The notes: a model not told the origin generated them from the sequence alone. A stretch of 64,000 nt of DNA from Streptococcus plurextorum DSM 22810 (GCF_000423745.1 NZ_AUIO01000003.1:62001-126000); one strand, 5' to 3'. Positions 1-8,608 are shown, counted from the first letter of the stretch. Translations and numbers: made by a program.

Positions 1-2
1 TT

Positions 3-1586
3 GGTTCTTCGGTGGTCAATGCCCTGTCCAGCTGGTTGGAAGTGGAGATTACCCGTGACGGAGCGGTTTACAAGCAACGGTTTGAGCAGGGCGGAAAACC
101 AGTCACGACCTTGGAGAAGATTGGTACCGCACCAAAATCAAAAACAGGCACAAAAGTAACCTTTATGCCTGACGACACCATTTTCTCAACGACTGATTTC
201 AAGTTCAACACCATTGCCGAACGCCTGAAAGAATCAGCCTTCTTGCTCAAACAGGTCACCATGACCTTGACAGACGAGCGGACAGGTGAGCAGGAGGAGT
301 ACCACTATGAAAATGGCGTGCAGGACTTTGTGTCCTACCTCAACGAAGATAAGGAAACTTTGACACCTGTCCTCTATTTTGAAGGAGAAGATGCAGGTTT
401 CCAGGTCCAAGTGGCCATGCAGTACAACGACGGTTATTCAGACAACATCCTGTCCTTCGTCAACAACGTTCGGACCAAGGACGGCGGTACCCATGAAACA
501 GGGCTCAAGCTAGCCATTACCAAGGCTATGAACGACTACGCCCGCAAGACCAACTTGCTCAAGGAAAAGGACAAGAATTTGGAAGGCTCTGACTACCGTG
601 AAGGTCTGTCTGCGGTCCTTTCTATCCTTGTCCCAGAAGAGCATTTGCAGTTTGAAGGGCAGACCAAGGACAAGCTAGGAAGCCCCTTGGCACGACCTGT
701 GGTGGACGGCATTGTATCGGACAAGCTGACCTTCTTCCTTTTGGAAAATGGCGAGCTAGCATCTAATCTAGTCCGCAAGGCCATTAAGGCCCGTGACGCC
801 CGCGAGGCCGCTCGTAAGGCCCGTGACGAATCCCGAAATGGTAAGAAAAACAAGAAGGACAAGGGCCTCCTATCAGGAAAATTAACTCCAGCCCAGTCCA
901 AAAATCCAGCCAAAAACGAACTCTATCTGGTCGAGGGGGATTCAGCCGGAGGCTCTGCCAAACAGGGCCGTGACCGCAAATTCCAAGCTATTCTACCCTT
1001 GCGTGGTAAGGTTATCAACACCGCCAAGGCAAAAATGGCGGACATTCTTAAAAATGAAGAAATCAACACCATGATTTACACCATTGGTGCAGGTGTTGGG
1101 TCGGATTTCACTATCGAAGATGTCAACTATGACAAGATTATTATCATGACCGATGCGGATACGGACGGTGCCCACATTCAGACTCTCTTGCTGACTTTCT
1201 TCTATCGCTATATGCGACCTTTGGTAGAAGCTGGTCGGGTTTACATTGCCCTGCCGCCACTTTATAAGATGTCAAAAGGCAAGGGCAAGACAGAAAAGAT
1301 TGCTTACGCTTGGTCTGACGGGGAATTAGAAGATCTCCGCAAGGATTTTGGCAAGGGCTTTATCCTCCAACGCTACAAGGGACTTGGTGAGATGAATGCC
1401 GATCAGCTCTGGGAAACAACCATGAACCCTGAAACCCGTACCCTTATCCGTGTCACCATTGAAGACCTAGCCCGTGCTGAACGCCGTGTATCCGTCCTCA
1501 TGGGGGATAAGGTCGAGCCACGCCGCAAGTGGATTGAGGACAATGTCAAGTTTACATTGGAGGAAGCGACAGCTTTTACTAAATAA
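3..1586 (+). CDS. parE: DNA topoisomerase IV subunit B (5' partial)
   Basis: ATPase/TOPRIM subunit of topoisomerase IV, which pairs with ParC to decatenate daughter chromosomes. The reading frame is open to the left window edge and begins inside the GHKL ATPase domain (GSSVVNALS), so roughly 120 N-terminal residues lie outside. Visible are the transducer domain, a basic stretch rich in Arg/Lys near nt 780-880, and the TOPRIM motifs EGDSAGGSAK (near nt 930) and DADTDGAH (near nt 1150), followed by the QRYKGLGEMN signature of type IIA B subunits. It is called ParE rather than GyrB because parC lies 2.2 kb downstream on the same strand, although four other genes separate them here. G+C is visibly higher than in most of the window. 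Confidence 0.96.
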   Translation, partial: GSSVVNALSSWLEVEITRDGAVYKQRFEQGGKPVTTLEKIGTAPKSKTGTKVTFMPDDTIFSTTDFKFNTIAERLKESAFLLKQVTMTLTDERTGEQEEYHYENGVQDFVSYLNEDKETLTPVLYFEGEDAGFQVQVAMQYNDGYSDNILSFVNNVRTKDGGTHETGLKLAITKAMNDYARKTNLLKEKDKNLEGSDYREGLSAVLSILVPEEHLQFEGQTKDKLGSPLARPVVDGIVSDKLTFFLLENGELASNLVRKAIKARDAREAARKARDESRNGKKNKKDKGLLSGKLTPAQSKNPAKNELYLVEGDSAGGSAKQGRDRKFQAILPLRGKVINTAKAKMADILKNEEINTMIYTIGAGVGSDFTIEDVNYDKIIIMTDADTDGAHIQTLLLTFFYRYMRPLVEAGRVYIALPPLYKMSKGKGKTEKIAYAWSDGELEDLRKDFGKGFILQRYKGLGEMNADQLWETTMNPETRTLIRVTIEDLARAERRVSVLMGDKVEPRRKWIEDNVKFTLEEATAFTK

Positions 1587-1609
1587 TCTCAGGGAAATTG
1601 AGGTGCAGT

Positions 1610-2212
1610 ATGGTTTTAGAAAATAAATTGGGGATTGAAAATTCGGCTGAATTAGCTCGACTTGAGGAACAAATCAGCAAGAGAAAAGCAGCTCAACTGT
1701 TTGAAACTGGTCAACTGTTCCAGATAGAAGTTGGGACTTTTACAGGTTTGGCACACATTCATCAGGCTCTATTTGAGGATATTTACGACCTTGCAGGCAA
1801 AATTCGTGACGTCAACATTGCCAAGGGGAATTTTCAATTTGCTCCTCGAATCTTTCTGGAGCAGTCTTTAGCCTATATCGACAAGCTACCTCACGAAACT
1901 TTTGATGAAATCGTTGAAAAATATGCGGATATGAACATTGCTCACCCTTTCCGTGAGGGAAATGGTCGTAGTATGCGTATCTGGTTGGATTGTATGCTGC
2001 GAGCTAGTTTGGGCAAGGTCCTTGATTGGAATAGCATTGATAAAGATGAGTATTTCAATGCCATGGTTAGAAGCCATGTATCAACAGGTGAACTCAAGTA
2101 CTTATTGCTACATTCTTTGACTGATGATCTTGGTCAGGCTACTTATTTCAAAGGCATCGACCATTCCTATTATTACGAAGGATACAACCTCTATCGGACA
2201 GAGGATTTGTAA
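1610..2212 (+). CDS. Fic-domain AMP transferase with its own C-terminal inhibitory motif
   Basis: 200-residue Fic-fold protein; the family usually transfers AMP from ATP to a target protein. The active-site loop HPFREGNGRS starts at His112 and fits HxFx[D/E]GNGRxxR, so all catalytic residues are present. Near the C-terminus SYYYEG (Ser186, Glu190, Gly191) fits the [S/T]xxxE[G/N] inhibitory helix motif of class III Fic proteins, so it should be self-inhibited without a separate antitoxin. I chose ATG 1610 because GAGGTG sits 4 nt before it; the frame can be extended only by a TTG at 1598. The gene follows parE by 23 nt, probably in the same transcript. Fic toxins are known to modify GyrB and ParE, which makes the position suggestive, but the target is inference. 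Confidence 0.9.
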   Translation: MVLENKLGIENSAELARLEEQISKRKAAQLFETGQLFQIEVGTFTGLAHIHQALFEDIYDLAGKIRDVNIAKGNFQFAPRIFLEQSLAYIDKLPHETFDEIVEKYADMNIAHPFREGNGRSMRIWLDCMLRASLGKVLDWNSIDKDEYFNAMVRSHVSTGELKYLLLHSLTDDLGQATYFKGIDHSYYYEGYNLYRTEDL

Positions 2213-2244
2213 CTCTAGCACAGACAGACTATGTGAGGTGTTTT

Positions 2245-2751
2245 ATGCCAATACCTATTCCTAAACTTCCTAATCGTTTGACCCAGACTGCGAAGAACTG
2301 GGCAGATAAGCAGAAGGAGGAGCTGGCTCAGGTGGACTTGAAAGAGAAATTTGACCTGGCGCTCCAGTCTTGGAAGTCTAAAAAGACAGAAGCAGAGGCG
2401 GCTCAGCTTCTAGCTGATTCGGATAAAATGGAGGAATTTCTCCAAGGGGTTGAACTTAAACTGAAAAAGGTGCCTTTTGCTGGTGAGAATTTGGCTGTGG
2501 TGCCAGGGATGATTTCCCTTATCCGTAGCTATATCAAACGTGATTATCAGGAAGTTCCCAAGGGTGTCCTCTTGGCAACAGTTGGTGCATTGATTTATTT
2601 CTTTAGCCCTGTTGATGCCTTGCCTGACTTCCTTCTGGGACCTGGTTTGCTGGACGATGCTTTTGTGCTTGGTGCCTGCTTAAAACTCATCAAGTCAGAC
2701 TTAAGCGACTTCCGTGACTGGCAAGCAAGCCAGACTAAGCTAGAGGAGTAG
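2245..2751 (+). CDS. DUF1232 (YkvA-like) membrane protein, copy 1
   Basis: 168-residue protein of the YkvA/DUF1232 family, function unknown. The family signature is at nt 2590-2665: a hydrophobic helix, then FFSPVDALPDFLLGPGLLDDA. The N-terminal half is Lys/Glu-rich and probably helical. ATG 2245 has GAGGTG 4 nt upstream; a GTG at 2233 would place the start on top of that ribosome site. A paralogue lies at 6385, on the other side of parC, and the two share the layout KMEEFLQ/DFERFLQ, VELKLKKVP/VEKKLHHVP, LAVVPxMISL and the DUF1232 box. The pair therefore looks like an old duplication flanking the AT-rich gene and parC. Confidence 0.88.
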   Translation: MPIPIPKLPNRLTQTAKNWADKQKEELAQVDLKEKFDLALQSWKSKKTEAEAAQLLADSDKMEEFLQGVELKLKKVPFAGENLAVVPGMISLIRSYIKRDYQEVPKGVLLATVGALIYFFSPVDALPDFLLGPGLLDDAFVLGACLKLIKSDLSDFRDWQASQTKLEE

Positions 2752-2778
2752 CTCTGCTATTTTCAAAAGGAGCAGATA

Positions 2779-3741
2779 ATGAGACCAAAAGAAATTAACG
2801 CTATCATTCAAGCACAAACGGAAGATTTTTTTAAACAAGAAGGCTTGAAATATGTCAAAAAAGATATGGGATATGTCCAAAAAACTGATAAATACAGAGC
2901 AGAATACGGATTTGTATATTACGAATACCATCCTGAATATAGCTATGCTATTACTCTTTTTATACAACTTACAGATGTAGAAAAAATATATAATAAAATA
3001 GACGGTAGTAATATTTTAGGACCAACCTATGTTTTCAAATTATCTTACTTTTTAGATAAAAATAACTATATTAATAACAATAATCCCGAATGGACTATAA
3101 AACATCAAGAAGATATTGCTCCGTTTTCACAAGCACTGATGGATAACTATACAAAATATGTGAAAGATTTTATACCTTTCATCACACAACCAAAAAATAT
3201 GCTCAATTTCTTATTAGCAGAAATTGAAACAGGGAAACGATATGCTATTCGTCAGGATAATTTTGCCAGAGCTTTAATTTTAATGAAACTTTTAAATTAT
3301 CCTATGGAAGAAATTCAAACTAAATTAGCAGATTTTAAAGCCAAATTAGCTAACGTAGATGTACATATCAAACAAAAATACTATAAGGAATTAGATGATA
3401 TCGTGACAGGTAATTGGGAGCAAATTGTAAATAATATGGACTGTATAAAAGAAATTGTAATAAAAAATTCTCCTGAAGATAATACACCCATTATTAATGT
3501 ATTGGATAATGGCACTAGCTATTTATTATTTAATGAATGGCCTATGGATGATGACTATTTTTCTGATGATGAAATTGATAATTTTGAACAAATTTTATCA
3601 TCAATTGTTGAAGCAAAGGCAATACAAGAAGATAGAGAAAGATTTGTCATAATGACCAATAATTTACAAAAAATTCAAAACCTACAGATTTATTTGGAAG
3701 AAAAAATAGGAAATACTTCTAAATATAACGACTCGCTATAA
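2779..3741 (+). CDS. AT-rich orphan protein, function unknown
   Basis: 320-residue soluble-looking protein with a good ribosome site (AAGGAG, 8 nt before ATG 2779). I recognise no family. It is strongly AT-rich, with Asn/Lys/Ile/Tyr-rich composition and AAA/AAT/ATA codons, unlike the G+C-richer parE and parC on either side. The N-terminal ~110 residues are rich in Tyr and beta-prone and resemble small binding domains; residues ~150-240 look alpha-helical with many Lys; the tail is acidic (MDDDYFSDDEIDNFEQ). No signal peptide, membrane span or metal motif is seen. Base composition suggests acquisition from elsewhere. An immunity-type or polymorphic-toxin-related role is possible, but nothing in the sequence proves it. 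Confidence 0.7.
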   Translation: MRPKEINAIIQAQTEDFFKQEGLKYVKKDMGYVQKTDKYRAEYGFVYYEYHPEYSYAITLFIQLTDVEKIYNKIDGSNILGPTYVFKLSYFLDKNNYINNNNPEWTIKHQEDIAPFSQALMDNYTKYVKDFIPFITQPKNMLNFLLAEIETGKRYAIRQDNFARALILMKLLNYPMEEIQTKLADFKAKLANVDVHIKQKYYKELDDIVTGNWEQIVNNMDCIKEIVIKNSPEDNTPIINVLDNGTSYLLFNEWPMDDDYFSDDEIDNFEQILSSIVEAKAIQEDRERFVIMTNNLQKIQNLQIYLEEKIGNTSKYNDSL

Positions 3742-3817
3742 AATCATCAATGTTAAAAACTATACCAAAAAAGAATGGGAATAATTTTTAAAATAATTAT
3801 AGAAAGATATTGAACAA

Positions 3818-6271
3818 ATGTCTCAAATTCAAAACATGTCCCTTGAGGACATCATGGGAGAGCGTTTTGGTCGCTACTCCAAATATATTATTCAGGAGCG
3901 GGCTCTGCCGGACATTCGTGACGGTCTAAAGCCCGTGCAACGTCGGATTCTTTATTCCATGAATAAGGACGGCAACACCTTTGACAAGGGCTACCGTAAG
4001 TCCGCCAAGTCAGTCGGGAATATCATGGGGAATTTCCACCCGCACGGTGATTCCTCTATTTATGATGCCATGGTCCGCATGAGTCAGGACTGGAAAAACC
4101 GCGAGATTTTGGTGGAGATGCACGGAAACAACGGTTCCATGGACGGCGATCCGCCAGCGGCGATGCGTTACACCGAGGCTCGTCTGTCGGAAATGGCTGG
4201 CTATCTTTTGGCTGACATCGAGAAAAAGACAGTGCCGTTTGCCTGGAACTTTGACGATACGGAAAAAGAACCCACTGTGCTACCAGCTGCTTTCCCTAAT
4301 CTCTTGGTCAATGGAGCGACAGGAATTTCAGCTGGGTACGCGACTGACATCCCGCCACATAATCTGGCGGAGATCATCGATGCCGTTGTTTACATGATTG
4401 ATCACCCGACTGCTAAGTTAGAAAAGTTGATGGAGTTCTTGCCTGGACCAGACTTCCCAACAGGTGCCATTATCCAAGGGGCTGACGAAATCAAGAAAGC
4501 CTATGAAACTGGTAAGGGCCGTGTTGTTGTCCGTAGCCGTTGTGAAATCGAGCAACTCAAGGCTGGGAAGAAACAGATTGTCATTACTGAAATTCCCTAT
4601 GAAGTCAACAAGGCTGTTCTGGTTAAGAAGATTGATGATGTCCGTGTCAACAACAAGGTGCCTGGCATTGCTGAGGTGCGTGATGAGTCAGACCGTACAG
4701 GTCTGCGGATTGCTATTGAGTTGAAAAAAGACAGCGATGAGCAAACCATTCTCAACTACCTCTACAAATACACTGACTTACAAATCAATTACAACTTCAA
4801 CATGGTGGCCATTGATAACTTCACACCGCGTCAGGTCGGCTTGCAGAAGATTCTGTCCAGCTATATCGCCCACCGCCGTGAGATTATCATTGCCCGGTCT
4901 AAGTTTGACAAGGAAAAAGCAGAGAAACGCCTCCATATCGTAGAAGGCTTGATCCGTGTTATTTCCATTTTGGACGAGGTTATTGCCCTGATTCGTGCCT
5001 CTGAAAACAAGGCTGACGCCAAGGAAAACTTGAAAGTTAGCTACGGTTTCAGCGAGGAGCAGGCAGAAGCTATCGTGACCTTGCAACTCTACCGCTTGAC
5101 CAATACCGACATTGTGACCTTGGAAAATGAAGAAGCAGCCCTACGCGAGCAGATTCAGACCTTGGCAGCTATTATCGGCGATGAGCGGACCATGTTCAAT
5201 CTTATGAAGAAAGAACTGCGTGAGGTCAAAAAGCAGTTCGGCAATCCTCGTTTGAGTGAGTTACAAGATCAGGCAGAAGCGATTGAAATTGACACTGCCA
5301 GCTTGATTGTCGAGGAAGAAACCTTTGTCAGCGTGACCAAGGCAGGCTATATCAAACGGACTAGTCCGCGTTCCTTCGGTGCTTCAACGGTGGAAGAAGT
5401 CGGCAAGCGGGACGATGACCAGCTGATTTTCTTGCAGAATGCCAAGACAACCCAGCACCTCTTGCTCTTTACCAATCTTGGAAATGTCATCTACCGACCT
5501 GTCCATGAACTGACAGATATTCGTTGGAAGGATATTGGTGAACACCTGAGCCAGACCCTGATGAATTTTGATACCAATGAAGAGATTATCTTTGCTGAAT
5601 TGGTAGAGAATTTTGACGAGGGGACTTATTTCGCGGTGACCAAGTTTGGACAAATCAAGCGTGTGGAGCGGAAGGAATTTGCTCCTTGGCGGACTTACAA
5701 GTCTAAGTCAACCAAGTATGCCAAACTCAAAGATGCGGATGATGTGGTCATCACCGTATCGCCTGTGGTCTTGGATGACATCATGCTCATGACAGAAAAG
5801 GGCTACGCTCTGCGATTTAACATCGAAGAAGTGCCAATCATCGGTGCCAAGGCGGCCGGTGTCAAGGCGGTTAACCTCAAGGATGAGGATGTGGTGGCTG
5901 CGGCCTTTATCAGCAATACCAGCTCTGTCTATCTCCTGACCCAGCGAGGTAGTTTGAAGCGGATGGCGGCGGAGGAAATCCCTGTGACCAGCCGTGCCAA
6001 GCGTGGCTTGCAGGTGCTTCGTGAACTCAAGTCTAAGCCTCACCGTGTCTTTGCGGCAGGTCCAGTCTTGACGGATCAGGGTGATTTTGACCTCTTTAGC
6101 ACGGCAACTGAAGATGAAACGACTAGTCAAGTTCTTCATGTGCAGTCAAAAACAGGCAAACTCTATGAGGTCGATGTGACCCAGCTCAGCCTGTCTGAAC
6201 GTACCAGCAACGGCAGCTTTATCTCAGAAACCATTTCTGATGAGGAAGTGTTGGCGGCATTCATTTTATAG
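3818..6271 (+). CDS. parC: DNA topoisomerase IV subunit A
   Basis: 817-residue breakage-reunion subunit, full length for the family. The catalytic Tyr118 follows Arg117 in [11 protein letters not shown]. The quinolone-resistance region reads [12 protein letters not shown] with Ser79 and Asp83, the wild-type residues at the two common resistance positions in streptococci. Six C-terminal beta-pinwheel blades follow from about residue 495. ATG 3818 has only a weak ribosome site (AGAAAG). The gene ends 7 nt before a strong terminator. Codon use and G+C match parE but not the AT-rich gene between them. Confidence 0.97.
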   Translation: MSQIQNMSLEDIMGERFGRYSKYIIQERALPDIRDGLKPVQRRILYSMNKDGNTFDKGYRKSAKSVGNIMGNFHPHGDSSIYDAMVRMSQDWKNREILVEMHGNNGSMDGDPPAAMRYTEARLSEMAGYLLADIEKKTVPFAWNFDDTEKEPTVLPAAFPNLLVNGATGISAGYATDIPPHNLAEIIDAVVYMIDHPTAKLEKLMEFLPGPDFPTGAIIQGADEIKKAYETGKGRVVVRSRCEIEQLKAGKKQIVITEIPYEVNKAVLVKKIDDVRVNNKVPGIAEVRDESDRTGLRIAIELKKDSDEQTILNYLYKYTDLQINYNFNMVAIDNFTPRQVGLQKILSSYIAHRREIIIARSKFDKEKAEKRLHIVEGLIRVISILDEVIALIRASENKADAKENLKVSYGFSEEQAEAIVTLQLYRLTNTDIVTLENEEAALREQIQTLAAIIGDERTMFNLMKKELREVKKQFGNPRLSELQDQAEAIEIDTASLIVEEETFVSVTKAGYIKRTSPRSFGASTVEEVGKRDDDQLIFLQNAKTTQHLLLFTNLGNVIYRPVHELTDIRWKDIGEHLSQTLMNFDTNEEIIFAELVENFDEGTYFAVTKFGQIKRVERKEFAPWRTYKSKSTKYAKLKDADDVVITVSPVVLDDIMLMTEKGYALRFNIEEVPIIGAKAAGVKAVNLKDEDVVAAAFISNTSSVYLLTQRGSLKRMAAEEIPVTSRAKRGLQVLRELKSKPHRVFAAGPVLTDQGDFDLFSTATEDETTSQVLHVQSKTGKLYEVDVTQLSLSERTSNGSFISETISDEEVLAAFIL

Positions 6272-6276
6272 CAAGC

Positions 6277-6299
6277 AAGCCCCCTACAAGGGGCTTTTT
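6277..6299 (+). terminator. parC terminator
   Basis: Hairpin with arms AAGCCCC / GGGGCTT around CTACAA, followed by a T run. It closes the parE-parC gene group. Confidence 0.85.
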
Positions 6300-6332
6300 C
6301 GTGGCAAAAAGTCTTGATATACTACGTATACC

Positions 6333-6358
6333 AAGTATTGACTTACCAGTCAATACTT
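6333..6358. promoter_or_regulatory. 11-bp perfect inverted repeat upstream of DUF1232 gene
   Basis: AAGTATTGACT at 6333-6343 and its exact reverse complement at 6348-6358, separated by TACC. It lies 27 nt before the start of the 6385 gene and shows no T tract, so it looks like an operator for a dimeric regulator rather than a terminator. A further ATACT...AGTAT half-match precedes it. The binding protein is unknown. Confidence 0.55.
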
Positions 6359-6384
6359 TAATCCATTAGTAAAAGGGGTTCAAG

Positions 6385-6807
6385 ATGACACAGCAGTTTT
6401 CAAAAGCAGAAGCCAACGAGGCGATAAAAAAGAATTATAGGAAAGCTGAGAAAATTCTACAAAATAAGGATGATTTCGAGCGTTTCTTACAAAGTGTCGA
6501 GAAAAAATTACACCATGTGCCTGTTGTTGGTAGTGACCTGGCAGTTGTACCAGCTATGATTTCCTTGGTTCGACATTTTGCAGAGGGACGGTATCGCCAT
6601 GTGCCGTTTGGAACGATTTTGGCAATTATAAGTAGCCTTATCTACTTTGTCTCACCAGTAGATGTTATTCCAGATCTGCTTCCTGTGGTGGGACTTGTTG
6701 ATGATGCTTTAGTTATTAAGGTCTGTCTAGAAATGGTTAAATCTGACTTGGAAACCTATGATGAGTGGCGGATAAGAAATGGGTTGCTAGAGGAGAAAAG
6801 CAAGTAA
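6385..6807 (+). CDS. DUF1232 (YkvA-like) membrane protein, copy 2
   Basis: 140-residue paralogue of the protein encoded at 2245. The DUF1232 box (LIYFVSPVDVIPDLLPVVGLVDDA) sits at residues ~91-115 after a hydrophobic helix. The N-terminus is short, charged and helical. ATG 6385 is preceded by AAGGGG at a normal distance. It is separated from parC by a terminator and has its own upstream palindrome (6333-6358), so unlike copy 1 it is probably regulated on its own. Function is unknown for the whole family. Its stop codon is followed 16 nt later by the ilvE promoter. Confidence 0.87.
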   Translation: MTQQFSKAEANEAIKKNYRKAEKILQNKDDFERFLQSVEKKLHHVPVVGSDLAVVPAMISLVRHFAEGRYRHVPFGTILAIISSLIYFVSPVDVIPDLLPVVGLVDDALVIKVCLEMVKSDLETYDEWRIRNGLLEEKSK

Positions 6808-6822
6808 TTGTCAGAATATTCC

Positions 6823-6851
6823 TTGAACTTTTACATAAAAAACAGTACAAT
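6823..6851 (+). promoter_or_regulatory. ilvE promoter
   Basis: TTGAAC (6823-6828), 17-nt spacer, TACAAT (6846-6851). It lies inside a possible N-terminal extension of ilvE (TTG 6808) and so supports the downstream ATG at 6880 as the true start. Confidence 0.75.
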
Positions 6852-6879
6852 GTTTGAAAAAGTAAAGAAGGATGACACT

Positions 6880-7905
6880 ATGACAGTAACAATCGACTGG
6901 GAAAACCTTGGTTTTTCCTACATGAAACTACCTTACCGCTTCATCGCTCATTTCAAAAACGGCCAGTGGTCTGAGGGGCAGCTGACTGAAGATGCGGAAC
7001 TTCACATTTCAGAAAGCTCACCAGCCCTCCACTACGGCCAGCAGGCTTTTGAAGGCCTCAAGGCCTATCGCACCAAGGAGGGAAAACTCCAGCTCTTTCG
7101 TCCTGACCAGAACGCTGAGCGTCTGCAGCGAACAGCTGACCGCTTACTCATGGAGCCTGTTCCGACGGAGCTCTTCATCAAGGCCTGCAAAGAAGTGGTC
7201 AAAGCCAACGCAGACTATGTTCCTCCCTATGGAACCGGTGGCACCCTCTATCTCCGCCCGCTCCTCATCGGTGTCGGCGACATCATCGGCGTAAAACCTG
7301 CTGAGGAATATATTTTCACCGTTTTTGCCATGCCAGTTGGCAACTATTTCAAGGGCGGCCTGGCTCCGACCAACTTCCTCATCCAAGACAAGTACGACCG
7401 TGCGGCACCAAATGGAACAGGGGCAGCCAAGGTTGGTGGTAACTACGCGGCATCGCTCTTACCGGGCCAGTATGCCAAAAAGCAGGGCTTCTCAGATGTG
7501 ATTTACCTGGACCCAGCTACCCACACCAAGATTGAAGAAGTCGGGTCTGCTAACTTCTTTGGGATTACAGCCGATAATGAGTTTGTTACACCAATTTCAC
7601 CGTCAATCTTGCCCTCTATTACCAAGTATTCTCTCTTGTATCTAGCAGAGCATCGTCTAGGGATGAAGGCAGTGGAGCGTGAAGTCCTTGTCGAAGAATT
7701 AGACCAGTTTGTCGAAGCAGGAGCCTGCGGAACAGCAGCTGTAATTTCACCAATCGGAGGCGTTCAAATCGCAGACAAACTCCACGTTTTCCACAGTGAA
7801 ACAGAGGTAGGACCAGTGACCCGCAGACTCTACGAAGAATTAACAGGTATCCAGTTCGGTGACATCGAAGCACCAGAAGGCTGGATAATTCCCGTAGAAT
7901 TGTAA
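6880..7905 (+). CDS. ilvE: Branched-chain amino acid aminotransferase
   Basis: 341-residue fold-type IV PLP enzyme that interconverts Leu/Ile/Val and their 2-oxo acids with 2-oxoglutarate. The cofactor lysine is Lys184 in GAAKVGGNYAAS; the BCAT features LHYGQQAFEGLKAY near residue 50 and GTAAVISPIG near residue 290 are present. The frame is open back to a TTG at 6808, but the promoter lies between that codon and ATG 6880. A GAAGGA ribosome site 7 nt upstream fits ATG 6880, giving the usual family length. In streptococci bcaT commonly follows parC, as here. A terminator follows. Confidence 0.95.
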   Translation: MTVTIDWENLGFSYMKLPYRFIAHFKNGQWSEGQLTEDAELHISESSPALHYGQQAFEGLKAYRTKEGKLQLFRPDQNAERLQRTADRLLMEPVPTELFIKACKEVVKANADYVPPYGTGGTLYLRPLLIGVGDIIGVKPAEEYIFTVFAMPVGNYFKGGLAPTNFLIQDKYDRAAPNGTGAAKVGGNYAASLLPGQYAKKQGFSDVIYLDPATHTKIEEVGSANFFGITADNEFVTPISPSILPSITKYSLLYLAEHRLGMKAVEREVLVEELDQFVEAGACGTAAVISPIGGVQIADKLHVFHSETEVGPVTRRLYEELTGIQFGDIEAPEGWIIPVEL

Positions 7906-7911
7906 AAAAAT

Positions 7912-7936
7912 AAAGCTTGCACTTGCAAGCTTTTTA
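7912..7936 (+). terminator. ilvE terminator
   Basis: Perfect 9-bp stem AAAGCTTGC / GCAAGCTTT with loop ACTT, followed by a T run. The arms are symmetric enough to work in both directions. Confidence 0.85.
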
Positions 7937-7980
7937 GCTTTTCGATAAAATAAGAAAAGCGATATAAAAAGGATAATAAG

Positions 7981-8211
7981 ATGAGTAAAAAAGACAAAAG
8001 AATAGAAATTCAGATTGTAGATGCTAAGGTGGAGCTTAATCACACAAAAGTTGATGGTTATGAACTTCTTGTAGCCAAAAAAGTAATTGGTCAGATCGCA
8101 GAGCTTGATGATCGTTTTGGACTTCTCAAGGATGGGAAAGTCGATAGTTTCTATAAGACTTTGGAACAGGCAATTGAAAAAATTATTGAAAATTATAACC
8201 TAAACCACTAA
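7981..8211 (+). CDS. DUF2969 family small protein
   Basis: 76-residue charged soluble protein of the streptococcal DUF2969 family, recognised from MSKKDKRIEIQI at the N-terminus and VDSFYKTLEQAIEKIIENYNLNH-type C-terminus (quoted in part). Function unknown. In many streptococci it lies between bcaT and rpsA, and the tRNA genes and rpsA follow here too. Start ATG 7981 follows AAAAGGATAATAAG, a usable ribosome site. No membrane span or metal motif. Confidence 0.88.
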   Translation: MSKKDKRIEIQIVDAKVELNHTKVDGYELLVAKKVIGQIAELDDRFGLLKDGKVDSFYKTLEQAIEKIIENYNLNH

Positions 8212-8227
8212 AAATACAATAAAAGGC

Positions 8228-8256
8228 TTGATTTTGTAAAGGAATTGTGTTACACT
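8228..8256 (+). promoter_or_regulatory. tRNA-Tyr promoter
   Basis: TTGATT (8228-8233), 17-nt spacer, TACACT (8251-8256), 14 nt before the mature 5' end of tRNA-Tyr. It overlaps the 3' flank of the DUF2969 gene and probably also drives tRNA-Gln. Confidence 0.65.
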
Positions 8257-8270
8257 ATTCCTTGTCTTGC

Positions 8271-8351
8271 GGAAAGATAGCGAAGAGGCTAAACGCGGCG
8301 GACTGTAAATCCGCTCCTTCGGGTTCGGGGGTTCGAATCCCTCTCTTTCCA
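8271..8351 (+). tRNA. tRNA-Tyr (GUA)
   Basis: 81-nt class II tRNA. Acceptor GGAAAGA pairs with TCTTTCC (7 bp), discriminator A. The anticodon loop shows CTGTAAA (anticodon GTA); the long variable arm CCGCTCCTTCGGGTTCGG-type region is followed by a T loop GGTTCGAATCC. CCA is not encoded. Confidence 0.95.
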
Positions 8352-8353
8352 TA

Positions 8354-8481
8354 TCTAAGATACTAAGGGCGTCAAACGCACAGTAAAAATAGGAAGTTGA
8401 CAGCAAATCCTGATTTGCTAGGCGACTTATCTTTATTTACACAGCGTTTAGCCCGAGTTCATTTCAGAATACTATCTTAGA
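8354..8481. repeat. 128-bp near-perfect long hairpin between two tRNA genes
   Basis: Nested inverted repeats: TCTAAGATA (8354-8362) with TATCTTAGA (8473-8481); GGGC (8367-8370) with GCCC (8451-8454); AAACGC (8374-8379) with GCGTTT (8444-8449); GTAAA (8383-8387) with TTTAC (8436-8440); then a GGAAGTTG/CGACTTATC zone; and an apical AGCAAATC (8402-8409) / GATTTGCT (8412-8419). Almost the whole tRNA-Tyr to tRNA-Gln spacer folds as one rod. It looks like a short palindromic mobile repeat (BOX/RUP-like class) rather than a terminator, since the T tract is missing. I see no second copy in this window. Confidence 0.8.
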
Positions 8482-8490
8482 AAAATATTT

Positions 8491-8562
8491 TGGGGTATAG
8501 CCAAGCGGTAAGGCAAGGGACTTTGACTCCCTCATGCGTTGGTTCGAATCCAGCTACCCCAG
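8491..8562 (+). tRNA. tRNA-Gln (UUG)
   Basis: 72-nt tRNA. Acceptor TGGGGTA pairs with TACCCCA, discriminator G. The anticodon loop in GGACTTTGACTCC gives TTG. T loop GGTTCGAATCC. CCA is not encoded. Confidence 0.95.
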
Positions 8563-8608
8563 TCTTGGTAGGCTCTTGCGAGTAACCTTGAAACATTAAA
8601 TATATACC

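Noticed and set aside
1598..1609. TTG start for the Fic gene
   Set aside because: It would begin within the ribosome site that serves ATG 1610.
3806..3818. parC as another leaderless gene (GATATT 6 nt before ATG)
   Set aside because: The hexamer is a poor -10 match and no -35 element lies at the right distance.
3818..6271. Quinolone-resistance mutation in parC
   Set aside because: Ser79 and Asp83 are the susceptible-type residues.
6277..6358. CRISPR-like or tandem repeat between parC and the DUF1232 gene
   Set aside because: Only one palindrome, no repeated units or spacers.
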